Notes under the pieces: generated by a model
What the model was told of the DNA's origin: nothing
What the model saw: the letters and a program-made list of their open reading frames with translations, nothing else
The model's database searches: none
Assembly: GCA_903891335.1 (NCBI GenBank)
Contig: CAITDX010000036.1
Span: forward strand, 1 to 15,482
Reading direction: 5' to 3'
Length of the DNA: 15,482 bases
Source: an uncultured bacterium
Lineage (GTDB): Bacteria > Patescibacteriota > Microgenomatia > UBA1400 > PJMF01
Shown: positions 7,509 through 14,497 of the stretch, in pieces
Layout: each line of letters starts with the position of its first letter
How positions within the stretch are numbered: position 1 is the first letter of the stretch
Position numbers and translations under genes: made by a program

Positions 7509-8669
7509 ATGCGCTACCTTACCACCAAAATCCTGATTTTTATCTTGTTTGTTTTGGCTGGTTTATCTGCATATAATTATTTCAAGAAACCGTTTTGGTC
7601 CAATTTTCAACAAGCTCAACCGACCCCATCGGCATCTATCCCAACCCCAACTCCAACGATTGCTAAAAAAGAACTCATTGATCGAGAAAAAGTTGCACAG
7701 CTATTAGCGGTTGCTGTGAATGTTGATGCAGTGACTAGCGAGGCCACTGAAAGTGCCAGTATGTTGCGCTTCATCAAAGATTATCGACCTGGTATGGTAA
7801 TTTATTTTGGTGAGCAAATCTCGACTGAATCAGCGGCATTGGCCACCACGACGATATATGATCAATTCAGTCAGCAAGATTACAAGCCCCTCATTGCTGT
7901 CGATCATGAAGGTGGAACTGTTCAGCGCCTGAGTGGAGATGGTTTTACCAAGCTTGATTCATGGCAAAAAATAGCGGGTAGCTATTCCATAGCTCAGCAA
8001 AAAGCTGTTCTCAATCAATCGGCTAAGGAGTTGTATCAAAGTGGTATCAATATTGTATTTGGACCGGTAGTCGATTTAGCATCAGGGAGTGCGGTCCTGA
8101 AAAGTCGTGCTGCGGCAGATTTAGAGCAGACGGTAACTGCTGCCAGCAACTACATCTATGCTTTTTCACAATATGGCATCATGCCAGTGCTCAAACACTT
8201 TCCTGGGATTGGCTCGCTCAAGCAAGACCCGCATTTCACCGTTTCTAGTATGACTCCCAGCAAAACTGACACGGCAATTTTTAGTCGCTTGCTTGATACC
8301 TTTAGTAATATTGGCTTAATGACCACCCACGTGCGTATTCAAGATAAATTTAACAATCAGGTATGTAGTTTGACTGCCGAATGTGTTGGAAAACTGGGGG
8401 AAATTTATCCGAAAGTTCTTTTGATCACCGACGATTTGGCGATGAAAGCAGCGCTTTCCCAGCCTGGCACCACTCAAGCTAAGAGTTTAGAGCAGGTCGC
8501 AGTTGAAGCGGTGCGGGCAGGAAATCACGTTCTGGTTTTGGGTCCGGGAGTAACGGCAGAAGATTTAGAAAAAGTGGTGTACACCCTACAAGAACAATAT
8601 CAAGATTCAGCAAGTTTTAGAGCCAAGGTCGATGCGGCTCTGGCAAAAATTTTGGAATTGAAAAAATGA
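7509..8669 (+). CDS. Membrane-anchored GH3 beta-N-acetylhexosaminidase-like enzyme (NagZ type)
   Basis: Glycoside hydrolase family 3 enzyme of 386 aa, probably removing N-acetylglucosamine from peptidoglycan or other glycans outside the membrane. Residues ~7-25 form an uncleaved anchor with no lipobox, followed by a Pro/Thr/Ser linker (~36-50). Catalytic-domain landmarks are DHEGGTVQRL (from D132), KHFPGIGSLKQDPH (229-242, with the Asp240-x-His242 acid/base pair) and ITDDLAM, which holds the nucleophile Asp (308-309). One departure is that the usual KHFPGHG reads KHFPGIG, so the middle His is Ile234. The triad residues remain, so activity is plausible with altered substrate binding. E. coli NagZ is cytosolic, whereas this one is anchored and probably faces outward. 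The 3' end overlaps the next start by 4 bp (ATGA). Confidence 0.88.
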   Translation: MRYLTTKILIFILFVLAGLSAYNYFKKPFWSNFQQAQPTPSASIPTPTPTIAKKELIDREKVAQLLAVAVNVDAVTSEATESASMLRFIKDYRPGMVIYFGEQISTESAALATTTIYDQFSQQDYKPLIAVDHEGGTVQRLSGDGFTKLDSWQKIAGSYSIAQQKAVLNQSAKELYQSGINIVFGPVVDLASGSAVLKSRAAADLEQTVTAASNYIYAFSQYGIMPVLKHFPGIGSLKQDPHFTVSSMTPSKTDTAIFSRLLDTFSNIGLMTTHVRIQDKFNNQVCSLTAECVGKLGEIYPKVLLITDDLAMKAALSQPGTTQAKSLEQVAVEAVRAGNHVLVLGPGVTAEDLEKVVYTLQEQYQDSASFRAKVDAALAKILELKK

Positions 8670-9172
8670 CGCGACTTTTTACCGCTCGCCAAACAAGCGC
8701 AAAACTTCTCATCACTGGTATTTTTTTGTTGTTATTGATTTTGCTCTATCAAGCCTGGTCAAATTGGTGGACATTACTTGCTTTTGTAGCGGCGTATTGT
8801 GCTGGGGTAGGGCTGCTTTTTTTAGACGAACATTATTTGTATCAGTTTTACCAGGATAAGATTGATAAACCAACTAATAATGATACGCATTTTCCAGAAC
8901 TTATTAGTCGTAATACCTTGTTTTTGTTGAGTCTGCCGTTTCTGAGTATTTTCGTCTTTACTTCTTCTGGTAGTTTGCCGGGGATTGCGTTGGTGCTTGC
9001 TCTCAATTGTTATCTATTGATTGAATTGTGGCAATTACGACCAGAATATCTGTTATTCAAAGATCGCTTTCTGCAAATGATGCAAATTCAGGCAAGTCGT
9101 CAATTGGTTGATCGAATTTGCATGGTAGCCACTGCCTATTTCTTCATCTTGCTGGGAGTGTTGATCTTGTAG
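8666..9172 (+). CDS. Multi-pass membrane protein of unknown function (168 aa)
   Basis: Starts inside the stop of the GH3 gene (ATGA overlap), which implies coupled translation. About five hydrophobic segments are visible: ~13-30, 33-53, 84-102, 104-121 and 148-168. A polar loop (DEHYLYQFYQDKIDKPTNNDTHFPE, ~55-79) and a helical segment (LLFKDRFLQMMQIQASRQLVDR) separate the groups. I find no recognisable family motif. The tight coupling on both sides suggests it works with the anchored GH3 enzyme and the DUF192 protein. Confidence 0.8.
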   Translation: MTRLFTARQTSAKLLITGIFLLLLILLYQAWSNWWTLLAFVAAYCAGVGLLFLDEHYLYQFYQDKIDKPTNNDTHFPELISRNTLFLLSLPFLSIFVFTSSGSLPGIALVLALNCYLLIELWQLRPEYLLFKDRFLQMMQIQASRQLVDRICMVATAYFFILLGVLIL

Positions 9173-9176
9173 TTTT

Positions 9177-9686
9177 ATGAAGCAAGTATCTCGAATAGTA
9201 CCCTGGTTGATTGGCTTATTGTTTTTGAGTGGCACATATCTGATTTATACAAAATATCTAGTTTGGTGGTTATTGGATGACTACGCGGTAGTTCGGGTAT
9301 CGCTTAAAGAACATCCTTGGTCAAAAGCTCGTCGAGAATTTTTGGTTGAAGTGGTGAAAGGTCAAGAAGCGGTGAAGCTTGGTTTATCGAATCGAGCTGA
9401 TTTGGTAAGTTATCAGGATGGTGCTCAAATTGATGGAGTGCTGTTTCTATTCCCAGATCAGCAAGTCAGACATTTTTGGATGAAAGACATGCGTTTTGCA
9501 ATCGACATGTGTTGGCTAGCTTTTCCACAGCTTATCTCATGTGTGCGCAATGCGCCACCACCAGCAGCAGGTGAGACGCCAGCTCAATTTAATTCATCCA
9601 TTCTTGCATCAGCAGTGCTTGAAACCAAGCCAGGGTTTTTCAGTGAGGCTGATTTCGGATCCAAGCTCTTCTTTCGGTGGTGGTAA
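9177..9686 (+). CDS. Membrane-anchored DUF192 family protein (169 aa)
   Basis: DUF192 (PF02643) domain protein; the family's biochemical role is unsettled. An N-terminal hydrophobic anchor (~9-30) leads to an extracytoplasmic domain. Family features are GLSNRADL (the usual GLM.R..L), DGVLFLFPD, the hallmark FWMKDMRFAIDMCWLAF near 101-117, and the late AVLETKPGFF block. It starts 4 bp after the preceding stop. Two Cys flank the core (MCWLAF and ISCVRN), and the loop between carries APPPAAGETPAQF. The fold assignment is firm; the function is not. Confidence 0.87.
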   Translation: MKQVSRIVPWLIGLLFLSGTYLIYTKYLVWWLLDDYAVVRVSLKEHPWSKARREFLVEVVKGQEAVKLGLSNRADLVSYQDGAQIDGVLFLFPDQQVRHFWMKDMRFAIDMCWLAFPQLISCVRNAPPPAAGETPAQFNSSILASAVLETKPGFFSEADFGSKLFFRWW

Positions 9687-9694
9687 AAATTCGC

Positions 9695-9700
9695 TATACT
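9695..9700 (+). promoter_or_regulatory. Candidate -10 element before the coiled-coil/ATPase pair
   Basis: TATACT lies 9 nt before the ATG at 9710, in the short gap after the DUF192 gene, allowing a near-leaderless internal transcript for the last two genes of the run. No clear -35 is seen. Confidence 0.35.
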
Positions 9701-9709
9701 AAAACAAGT

Positions 9710-10444
9710 ATGACCAGTCGGTCTTTGCATCGCGTGCTGACCAGTGATCGTGTTGCCAAGTATGCTACTATCGGCAAATTTCTTGGAGTTGCTCCCGTGG
9801 CGTCGACGACCAATCAATCGCCAGTCTCAATGCCAGTTGTTGCAACAACTCCAGTAATTTCATCAGCCTCAGTCCCGCCCTCCTCCGATAATCCTATTCT
9901 TGAGCTTGATCCAAACCTAGAGTTACTTGATGGGTTGGTAGCAGAAACACTGGCAAATAAATCGTCAACTCTCCAAGTCGCTGCAACCCCTCAAGTTGCT
10001 GTTTCAACTCGAGCCAAAGAAGTGGTGTCAGCAACTGGTCAGGATTTACTGGCTCAAGCAGAGTCAGTGACTGAAGCAACTACTGATTTACAAGAAACAG
10101 GTGCAGAAGCGAATGTTGAGGCTGCGCCCACCATCGAATCACAAGAAGTCCAGGAACTCACTAAGGAGCTGCAAGAAGTCTCCAAGGAAACCAAGGAGCA
10201 GCGTGAGCAGGCGCTGATTCAAGAGAAGCAACGAGCGATCAATGATCTGGCAGCTGCTAGCACGACGCCAGTGGCAATTACTGATAAACCAGTCATTGTG
10301 TTGCCAATCACTGCCAAAAGTCGTGAAGAGGCGAAATTCAAGAGTACGAAATATAGTGTAAAATGGCTCTGGGAATGGAGTCAGAAGATTATCAAGATGT
10401 TTGCTGGGGCAGTCGTCTATAAAGAGGAGGTTGAAGAAGCCTAA
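9710..10444 (+). CDS. Low-complexity/coiled-coil protein preceding the TraG-like ATPase (244 aa)
   Basis: I do not recognise a family. Residues ~1-25 are basic. Residues 26-60 are Pro/Thr/Ser/Val-rich and probably disordered. Residues ~105-190 are Glu/Gln/Ala-rich with a likely coiled coil (ESQEVQELTKELQEVSKETK). A C-terminal module follows, with KPVIVLPITAKSREEAKFK and an aromatic helix (SVKWLWEWSQKIIKMFAG). That end looks like the structured, perhaps membrane- or partner-binding, part. I chose the ATG at 9710 rather than the in-frame GTG at 9677 because the GTG would overlap the DUF192 gene and a -10-like TATACT sits just before 9710. The ATPase gene starts 9 bp downstream, so the two products are probably partners. 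Confidence 0.75.
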   Translation: MTSRSLHRVLTSDRVAKYATIGKFLGVAPVASTTNQSPVSMPVVATTPVISSASVPPSSDNPILELDPNLELLDGLVAETLANKSSTLQVAATPQVAVSTRAKEVVSATGQDLLAQAESVTEATTDLQETGAEANVEAAPTIESQEVQELTKELQEVSKETKEQREQALIQEKQRAINDLAAASTTPVAITDKPVIVLPITAKSREEAKFKSTKYSVKWLWEWSQKIIKMFAGAVVYKEEVEEA

Positions 10445-10453
10445 ATTGCTGGT

Positions 10454-12796
10454 ATGAATGAACAAGCCCAAACCCTTATCGATTCGATTAATGTTTTTTT
10501 CTTTAACTTTGTGTTTTTGTTGATCATCCTGACCTTAATTGCTTTAGTGATGTATGTCATTGCTTCACTACTCAAGAATCGTCGTCATGAAGAGTATGTG
10601 CTCAATTTTGTCACACTCTTGGTCAAACTGCCAAAAAATAATGAAATTAAGATTGATGCAGCCGAACAAATGTTTGCTGGTCTCTATTCACTCAAAAAAG
10701 ACGGGGTGTTTTCTTTTCTCAAGCCAGAGGATGTAATTGGTTTTGAAATTGTCGGCATGAAGGAAGATATTGCCTTTTACGTGACTTGCCACAAGGCTAT
10801 TCGTGATTTAGTGGAGAAGCAAATTAACGGAGCTTATCCATCCGCCTCGATTGCTGAAGTCGATGAGGTCAATATTTTCAACGAGACCGGGCGAGTGGCA
10901 TTTTCACCAATTAGATTAGAGAAGGCCAATTTTTACCCGATTAAGACCTACAAGGATTTACCCACTGACGGATTGTCACTGATTACTTCAGCCATGTCCA
11001 AGATGAGTGATGGTGAGGGGGCGACTTTGCAAATCTTGCTTCGTCCTGAGGGAGCGCGTTGGCAGAATCAGGGCTTGAGGCATAATCAGCAGGAAAAAAA
11101 GCGTGAGTCAGATCCTGACAAAGCTAATTATACCCATGACCCCAAGGAAGTTGAAGCGATCAATAATAAAGTTGGTAAGCCAGGATTTCGAGTTTCAGTA
11201 AGAGTGGTAGTGTCAGCGCAAAATGCGGTGACGGCTCACTCACACCTCAACAACATCATTGGCGCTTTTTCGCAGTTCACCTCGACTTACAATAATTTCA
11301 AGAAGCCGAGTTTGCTGGTTCTCAAGCACTTTTTCATGGTCGATTTCATTTATCGCTACATGCCGTTTATGAATTGGGGGACGATGGTGCTCAATACTGA
11401 AGAATTGGCCACGATCATGCATTTTCCCAACAAAACAGTCGAAACGCATCACATCCGTGTTTTAACTGCCAAAAATGCACCCGCACCCAACAAAATTCCT
11501 ACGACTGGTCTATTTTTGGGCAAATCGATTTACCGTGGGCAAGAGCGTGACATTCACATCGGTCTCAATGATCGCCGCCGCCACACCTATATCATCGGAA
11601 AAACTGGTACCGGTAAATCTGAGTTTCTCAAAGACATGATTTTGCAAGATATCGAGGCGGGTCATGGTGTGGCTGTAATCGACCCGCACGGTGATCTGGT
11701 TGAGGATACCTTGATGTTGATGCCGCCAGAGCGGGCAGAAGATGTGATTTATTTCAATCCATCTGATATCGAACGGCCGATGGGTATGAACATCATGGAA
11801 GCGGAGACTGAGGAGCAGATGCACTTCGTCGCCAGTTCAATTATTGGCTTGATGTATAAGCTCTATGATCCTCATCATACTGGTATCGTCGGTCCACGTT
11901 TTGAGCATGCCATTCGCAATGCGATGTTGACGATTATGTGTAAGCCAGGTAGTACCTTTATCGAAATGGTGCGCGTGTTAACTGATGCCAAATTTGTCGA
12001 AGAGTATTTGCCTTTGGTTAAAGACGGTATGGTTAAGCGTTATTGGACTGATCAAATTGCCAATACTTCTGACTTTCATAAATCTGAGGTGATGGACTAC
12101 ATCGTGTCTAAGTTTGGTCGGTTTGTCACCAACAAAACCATGCGTAATATCATCGGCCAGCCCTACAGCTCTTTTGATTTTCGTAAGGCAATGGATGAGA
12201 AGAAGATTGTGCTCTGTAATCTGTCCAAAGGTATCTTAGGTGAAGAAGATGCTAAGTTTTTAGGTCTGATCTTGGTGCCAAAGATCTTGGCGGCGGCCAT
12301 GAGTCGGCAAAATGTGCCGATGGAGCAACGCCCTGACTTTTTCCTGTATGTTGACGAGTTTCAGAATTTTGCGACTGAGGATTTTGCGGCTATTCTCTCT
12401 GAGGCGCGTAAGTATCGTTTGAACTTAATTGTGGCCAACCAGTTTATTGGTCAGATCGATGAGGAAATCAAGAATGCGGTTTTTGGTAACGTCGGTACGA
12501 TGGTGTCATTCCGGGTGGGTGTGACTGATGCTAATTTCTTGCAACATGAATTTGCCCCGACTTTCAATGAGAATGATTTGGCTAACGTTGAGAAATTTCA
12601 CGCGTATATCAAGACCATTGTCGACAACGAGCCGGTGCCAGCCTTCTCTATGTCACTCTATAAGGACATCAAGGCTCAGGACGCCCGAATGAATCCCAAG
12701 TTGGCGGAAATGGTCAAGCAGCTTTCACGTCTGAAGTACGGCAAAGATAAGGAACTGATTGAGGTAGAGATTAATCAAAGAGCGAGGTTGTTGTAA
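10454..12796 (+). CDS. TraG/VirD4-like membrane-anchored P-loop ATPase (type IV secretion/conjugation type)
   Basis: A 780-aa ATPase of the HerA/FtsK-like conjugation branch (DUF87, TraG/VirD4), predicted to pump DNA or protein at the membrane. One hydrophobic helix (~13-40) anchors it. A ~300-residue unfamiliar domain precedes the motor. Walker A is GKTGTGKS (382-389). DPHGDLVEDTL begins at Asp410. Walker B with catalytic acid is FFLYVDEFQNFA (D634, E635). A sensor-like LNLIVANQFIGQI follows, then ISFR-like segments near the C-terminus (GTMVSFRVGVTDANFL). All ATPase residues are intact. No relaxase, VirB4, VirB6 or pilin gene is seen in the window, so this is an orphan relative to known systems. 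Conjugation, DNA uptake and chromosome handling are all possible. It ends the co-directional run, with no clear terminator after it. Confidence 0.85.
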   Translation: MNEQAQTLIDSINVFFFNFVFLLIILTLIALVMYVIASLLKNRRHEEYVLNFVTLLVKLPKNNEIKIDAAEQMFAGLYSLKKDGVFSFLKPEDVIGFEIVGMKEDIAFYVTCHKAIRDLVEKQINGAYPSASIAEVDEVNIFNETGRVAFSPIRLEKANFYPIKTYKDLPTDGLSLITSAMSKMSDGEGATLQILLRPEGARWQNQGLRHNQQEKKRESDPDKANYTHDPKEVEAINNKVGKPGFRVSVRVVVSAQNAVTAHSHLNNIIGAFSQFTSTYNNFKKPSLLVLKHFFMVDFIYRYMPFMNWGTMVLNTEELATIMHFPNKTVETHHIRVLTAKNAPAPNKIPTTGLFLGKSIYRGQERDIHIGLNDRRRHTYIIGKTGTGKSEFLKDMILQDIEAGHGVAVIDPHGDLVEDTLMLMPPERAEDVIYFNPSDIERPMGMNIMEAETEEQMHFVASSIIGLMYKLYDPHHTGIVGPRFEHAIRNAMLTIMCKPGSTFIEMVRVLTDAKFVEEYLPLVKDGMVKRYWTDQIANTSDFHKSEVMDYIVSKFGRFVTNKTMRNIIGQPYSSFDFRKAMDEKKIVLCNLSKGILGEEDAKFLGLILVPKILAAAMSRQNVPMEQRPDFFLYVDEFQNFATEDFAAILSEARKYRLNLIVANQFIGQIDEEIKNAVFGNVGTMVSFRVGVTDANFLQHEFAPTFNENDLANVEKFHAYIKTIVDNEPVPAFSMSLYKDIKAQDARMNPKLAEMVKQLSRLKYGKDKELIEVEINQRARLL

Positions 12797-12817
12797 ATAA
12801 ATTCTCACAGTTAAAAA

Positions 12818-12833
12818 TAGTTGCACTCAACTA
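12818..12833 (-). terminator. Weak hairpin with T-run, possible minus-strand terminator
   Basis: TAGTTG and CAACTA form a 6-bp stem with a 4-nt loop. On the minus strand the stem is followed by TTTTTAA. It overlaps the stop codon of the doubtful small ORF at 12831-12980. It could equally give weak termination for the ATPase gene on the plus strand, where no T-run follows directly. Confidence 0.3.
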
Positions 12834-12980
12834 AAACTTTTGCTTCTTAAAATCAGCAATCTTCTTTTCGCTCGAAGCAGGTGCTGTTCCGTATTTTTTG
12901 CCAGAGTGATTTATGTTTATCAGCGCCTTCGTGGACTTTGGATGTAGGCGAATTCTTATTGGTGGCTTGACACCAAGCAT
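12831..12980 (-). CDS. Doubtful small basic ORF (49 aa), divergent from the antitoxin
   Basis: Minus-strand ATG-to-TAG frame beginning MLGVKPPIRIRLHPKSTKAL and ending in EKKIADFKKQKF. It is strongly basic (about 12 Lys) and not hydrophobic. I do not recognise it. In favour are protein-like composition, a hairpin with T-run at its stop, and a start codon lying exactly at the left end of the operator palindrome, mirroring the antitoxin start at the right end. Against are its length and the lack of a convincing own -10. It may be a relic of an older gene. Otherwise the 12797-13008 gap holds only the antitoxin promoter. Confidence 0.3.
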   Translation of the reverse strand: MLGVKPPIRIRLHPKSTKALININHSGKKYGTAPASSEKKIADFKKQKF

Positions 12981-13011
12981 ATGACCATGGTACTATGACC
13001 ATAGTCATATG
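12967..13011 (+). promoter_or_regulatory. Toxin-antitoxin promoter with 34-bp operator palindrome
   Basis: A perfect TTGACA (12967-12972) and TACTAT (12991-12996, 18-nt spacer) make a likely promoter. An interrupted palindrome covers 12978-13011 with 14 of 17 base pairs matching. Its outer arms are CATATGAC and GTCATATG, and its right end is the antitoxin start codon. Within it the sequence TATGACCAT occurs twice, 15-16 bp apart. The palindrome spans the -10 region, as expected for an operator bound by a Phd/YefM antitoxin (alone or with toxin) for autorepression. Confidence 0.65.
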
Positions 13012-13254
13012 TCACTAACCACCGTTTCCAAATCTCATTTTAAGGCCAAGGCCCTCGAGTACATGCGCTTAGTCGAGCAGAGTCAGCAGTCGCTCATTAT
13101 TACTGATATGGGCGAGCCGGTGGTGCAAATTTCTCCCTATGATGCAAAAACCACTAATCCAGGCAACAAGCTTTATGCTTTGCGTGGTGTCTTGCTAAAG
13201 TATGAAAATCCCACCGATCCTGTTGGAGCGGAAGATTGGGAGACGCTGCAATGA
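13009..13254 (+). CDS. Type II antitoxin, Phd/YefM family
   Basis: An 81-aa antitoxin expected to bind and neutralise the PIN toxin encoded next and to repress the operon. The N-terminal DNA-binding half is typical (SLTTVSKSHFKAKALEYMRLVEQSQQSLIITDMGEPVVQISPY). The C-terminal toxin-binding tail (LRGVLLKYENPTDPVGAEDWETLQ) matches the pattern of Phd-type partners of PIN toxins. Its stop overlaps the toxin start (ATGA). The start codon is the right edge of the 34-bp palindrome, leaving no room for a Shine-Dalgarno sequence outside the operator. Confidence 0.9.
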   Translation: MSLTTVSKSHFKAKALEYMRLVEQSQQSLIITDMGEPVVQISPYDAKTTNPGNKLYALRGVLLKYENPTDPVGAEDWETLQ

Positions 13255-13649
13255 TTCTTCTCGACACTCACGCCTTGATTTGGTTCGCTAGCGACCCTGA
13301 CCAGCTGTCTGAGGTTGCTTTGCAAACGATCGAAGCTGAAATCAAAGCTAAACGGCAAATTCTAATCTCCTCGATCTCTATTTGGGAAATTTGTCAGCTG
13401 GTGAGTAAGAAACGCATTTCTTTTTCAGTTCCCCTTGAGCAGCTGCTCGACACTCTTAATCAAACCAAAGAATATAAATTTGTTTCAATCGATAATAAAA
13501 TCGCCTATGAATCTCACATTTTACCAGGTGAATTTCATAGTGACCCAGCCGATCGAATGATTGTGGCAACCGCCAGAGTGCTTGGAGCTAAGCTTGTGAC
13601 AAAAGATCAAAAAATTAGAAACTACAAACATGTGAAGAGTGTGTGGTGA
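13251..13649 (+). CDS. Type II toxin, PIN-domain ribonuclease (VapC-like)
   Basis: A 132-aa PIN nuclease, likely a Mg-dependent endoribonuclease held inactive by the antitoxin. The acidic active site is complete: Asp5 in MILLDTHALIW, Glu46 in SIWEIC, Asp98/Asp101 in SDPADRMIVATA and Asp119 in LVTKDQ. The DTHALIW and DPADRMIVATA blocks are typical of the subgroup paired with Phd-type antitoxins. I start it at 13251, overlapping the antitoxin stop by 4 bp, because homologous proteins begin at this MILLDTH; an in-frame ATG at 13236 would only add five residues. The RNA target is unknown. Confidence 0.9.
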   Translation: MILLDTHALIWFASDPDQLSEVALQTIEAEIKAKRQILISSISIWEICQLVSKKRISFSVPLEQLLDTLNQTKEYKFVSIDNKIAYESHILPGEFHSDPADRMIVATARVLGAKLVTKDQKIRNYKHVKSVW

Positions 13650-13682
13650 GGCTTCCTCTATCGAAGTGATTTTCTTGTTAAA

Positions 13683-13699
13683 ATCAAAGCAGCTTTGAT
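13683..13699. repeat. Perfect inverted repeat downstream of the toxin gene
   Basis: ATCAAAGC-A-GCTTTGAT is a perfect 8+1+8 palindrome. On the minus strand it is followed by TTTTAAC. It may be an operator for the small ORF at 13711, a weak terminator, or the trace of an insertion. It is the only clear structure between 13650 and 13710. Confidence 0.4.
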
Positions 13700-13710
13700 C
13701 TGTTGTGTCT

Positions 13711-13845
13711 ATGAAGGAAAAATCTCAAACATCAAAAACCAGAGAAACAGGACCGCATCCTCTGTTGGCTAGTTCGGTTAGGACAACAGTATCGTTTTTG
13801 CAGTCTGCTGATGAAATGCCTTTTCATGACTTTGAAGGAATTTGA
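13711..13845 (+). CDS. Doubtful small ORF (44 aa)
   Basis: ATG-to-TGA frame beginning MKEKSQTSKTRETGPHPLLA and ending in EMPFHDFEGI. It has a basic first third and an acidic last third, with no membrane segment. I do not recognise it. It sits just after the 17-bp palindrome and has no clear ribosome binding site. It could be a small regulator, a gene remnant or non-coding. The remaining sequence, 13846-13933, shows only a 6-bp inverted repeat (AACCTT/AAGGTT, 13911-13933) next to the stop of the following minus-strand gene. Confidence 0.25.
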   Translation: MKEKSQTSKTRETGPHPLLASSVRTTVSFLQSADEMPFHDFEGI

Positions 13846-13933
13846 GCCTAACTCTCAAGCTCAACTATAGTAGTATGAACCACGCCTCTTGTTGCTCCTT
13901 ATTTTTGCCTAACCTTGTAATCTGGAAAAGGTT

Positions 13934-14491
13934 TTAAGAAAAGTAGCTACTTCGATCTTCGTGATAAACTTTAGCTCCACTTGAGATTGATATCGACTTT
14001 GCTATTTCTAATTTGAGTTTGCGTTCGCTAAACAACACTTTGGTATTTGCCGGTCCATTTTTCTCTCTATACTCATCATAGCTAGAATAAGTTTTTATTT
14101 TGTCTTTTTCACCCCAAAATCTGACTGAAATTTCTCTTTTTTGGTCCTTTTCGTCTGTTACTTCTACTCTGAAAATAACGACGCCTCGAACTGGCTCATT
14201 ATGAGCGTGATATTGATCGTCATAGTCAGTTGGGATCGCCTCAACTTCAATTACCTTTGCCGTTACTTTTTCTCCACGCTCGAAGTTGAGGTCTGGGTGA
14301 TAATTCATTTCTTCTAAATTGATCTCAAGTTGGAACCCTTCGTAGTTTTTGAGGCGATTGAAGGAGGTAAAAAGTTCTTTTGAAGATTTGATACGATGCA
14401 TCTCCTTGAGCTTCTCTTTAACTTGTTTTTTAAGTTGCTCAACTCTTCCAGAGAAGCTCAATTTTTCATTCGCACTATCTTGTTTTGTCAT
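13934..14491 (-). CDS. Charged protein of unknown function (185 aa)
   Basis: Soluble and highly charged, with no signal peptide or membrane helix. Residues ~10-45 form a Lys/Glu-rich, possibly coiled-coil helix (RVEQLKKQVKEKLKEMHRIK). Residues ~55-185 look beta-rich (FQLEINLEEM, GEKVTAKVIEVEAIP, GVVIFRVEVTDEKDQKREISVRFWGEKD). I find no known family. The start is supported by TAGAAT exactly 6 nt before the ATG, as in pgk. It lies between the toxin-antitoxin island and the rRNA genes and is transcribed away from tRNA-Ala, so its origin may be tied to whatever separated 16S from 23S. Confidence 0.8.
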   Translation of the reverse strand: MTKQDSANEKLSFSGRVEQLKKQVKEKLKEMHRIKSSKELFTSFNRLKNYEGFQLEINLEEMNYHPDLNFERGEKVTAKVIEVEAIPTDYDDQYHAHNEPVRGVVIFRVEVTDEKDQKREISVRFWGEKDKIKTYSSYDEYREKNGPANTKVLFSERKLKLEIAKSISISSGAKVYHEDRSSYFS

Positions 14492-14497
14492 GATCTT

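Noticed and set aside
9677..9709. GTG at 9677 as the start of the coiled-coil protein
   Set aside because: It would overlap the DUF192 gene by 10 bp and lacks supporting signals. ATG at 9710 has a -10-like hexamer nearby.
12978..13011. Palindrome with internal direct repeats as a CRISPR or attachment site
   Set aside because: There is one pair of short repeats and no array or spacers. Position over the antitoxin promoter explains it as an operator.
13236..13250. ATG at 13236 as the toxin start
   Set aside because: PIN toxins of this type begin at MILLDTH, and 13251 gives the usual 4-bp overlap with the antitoxin.
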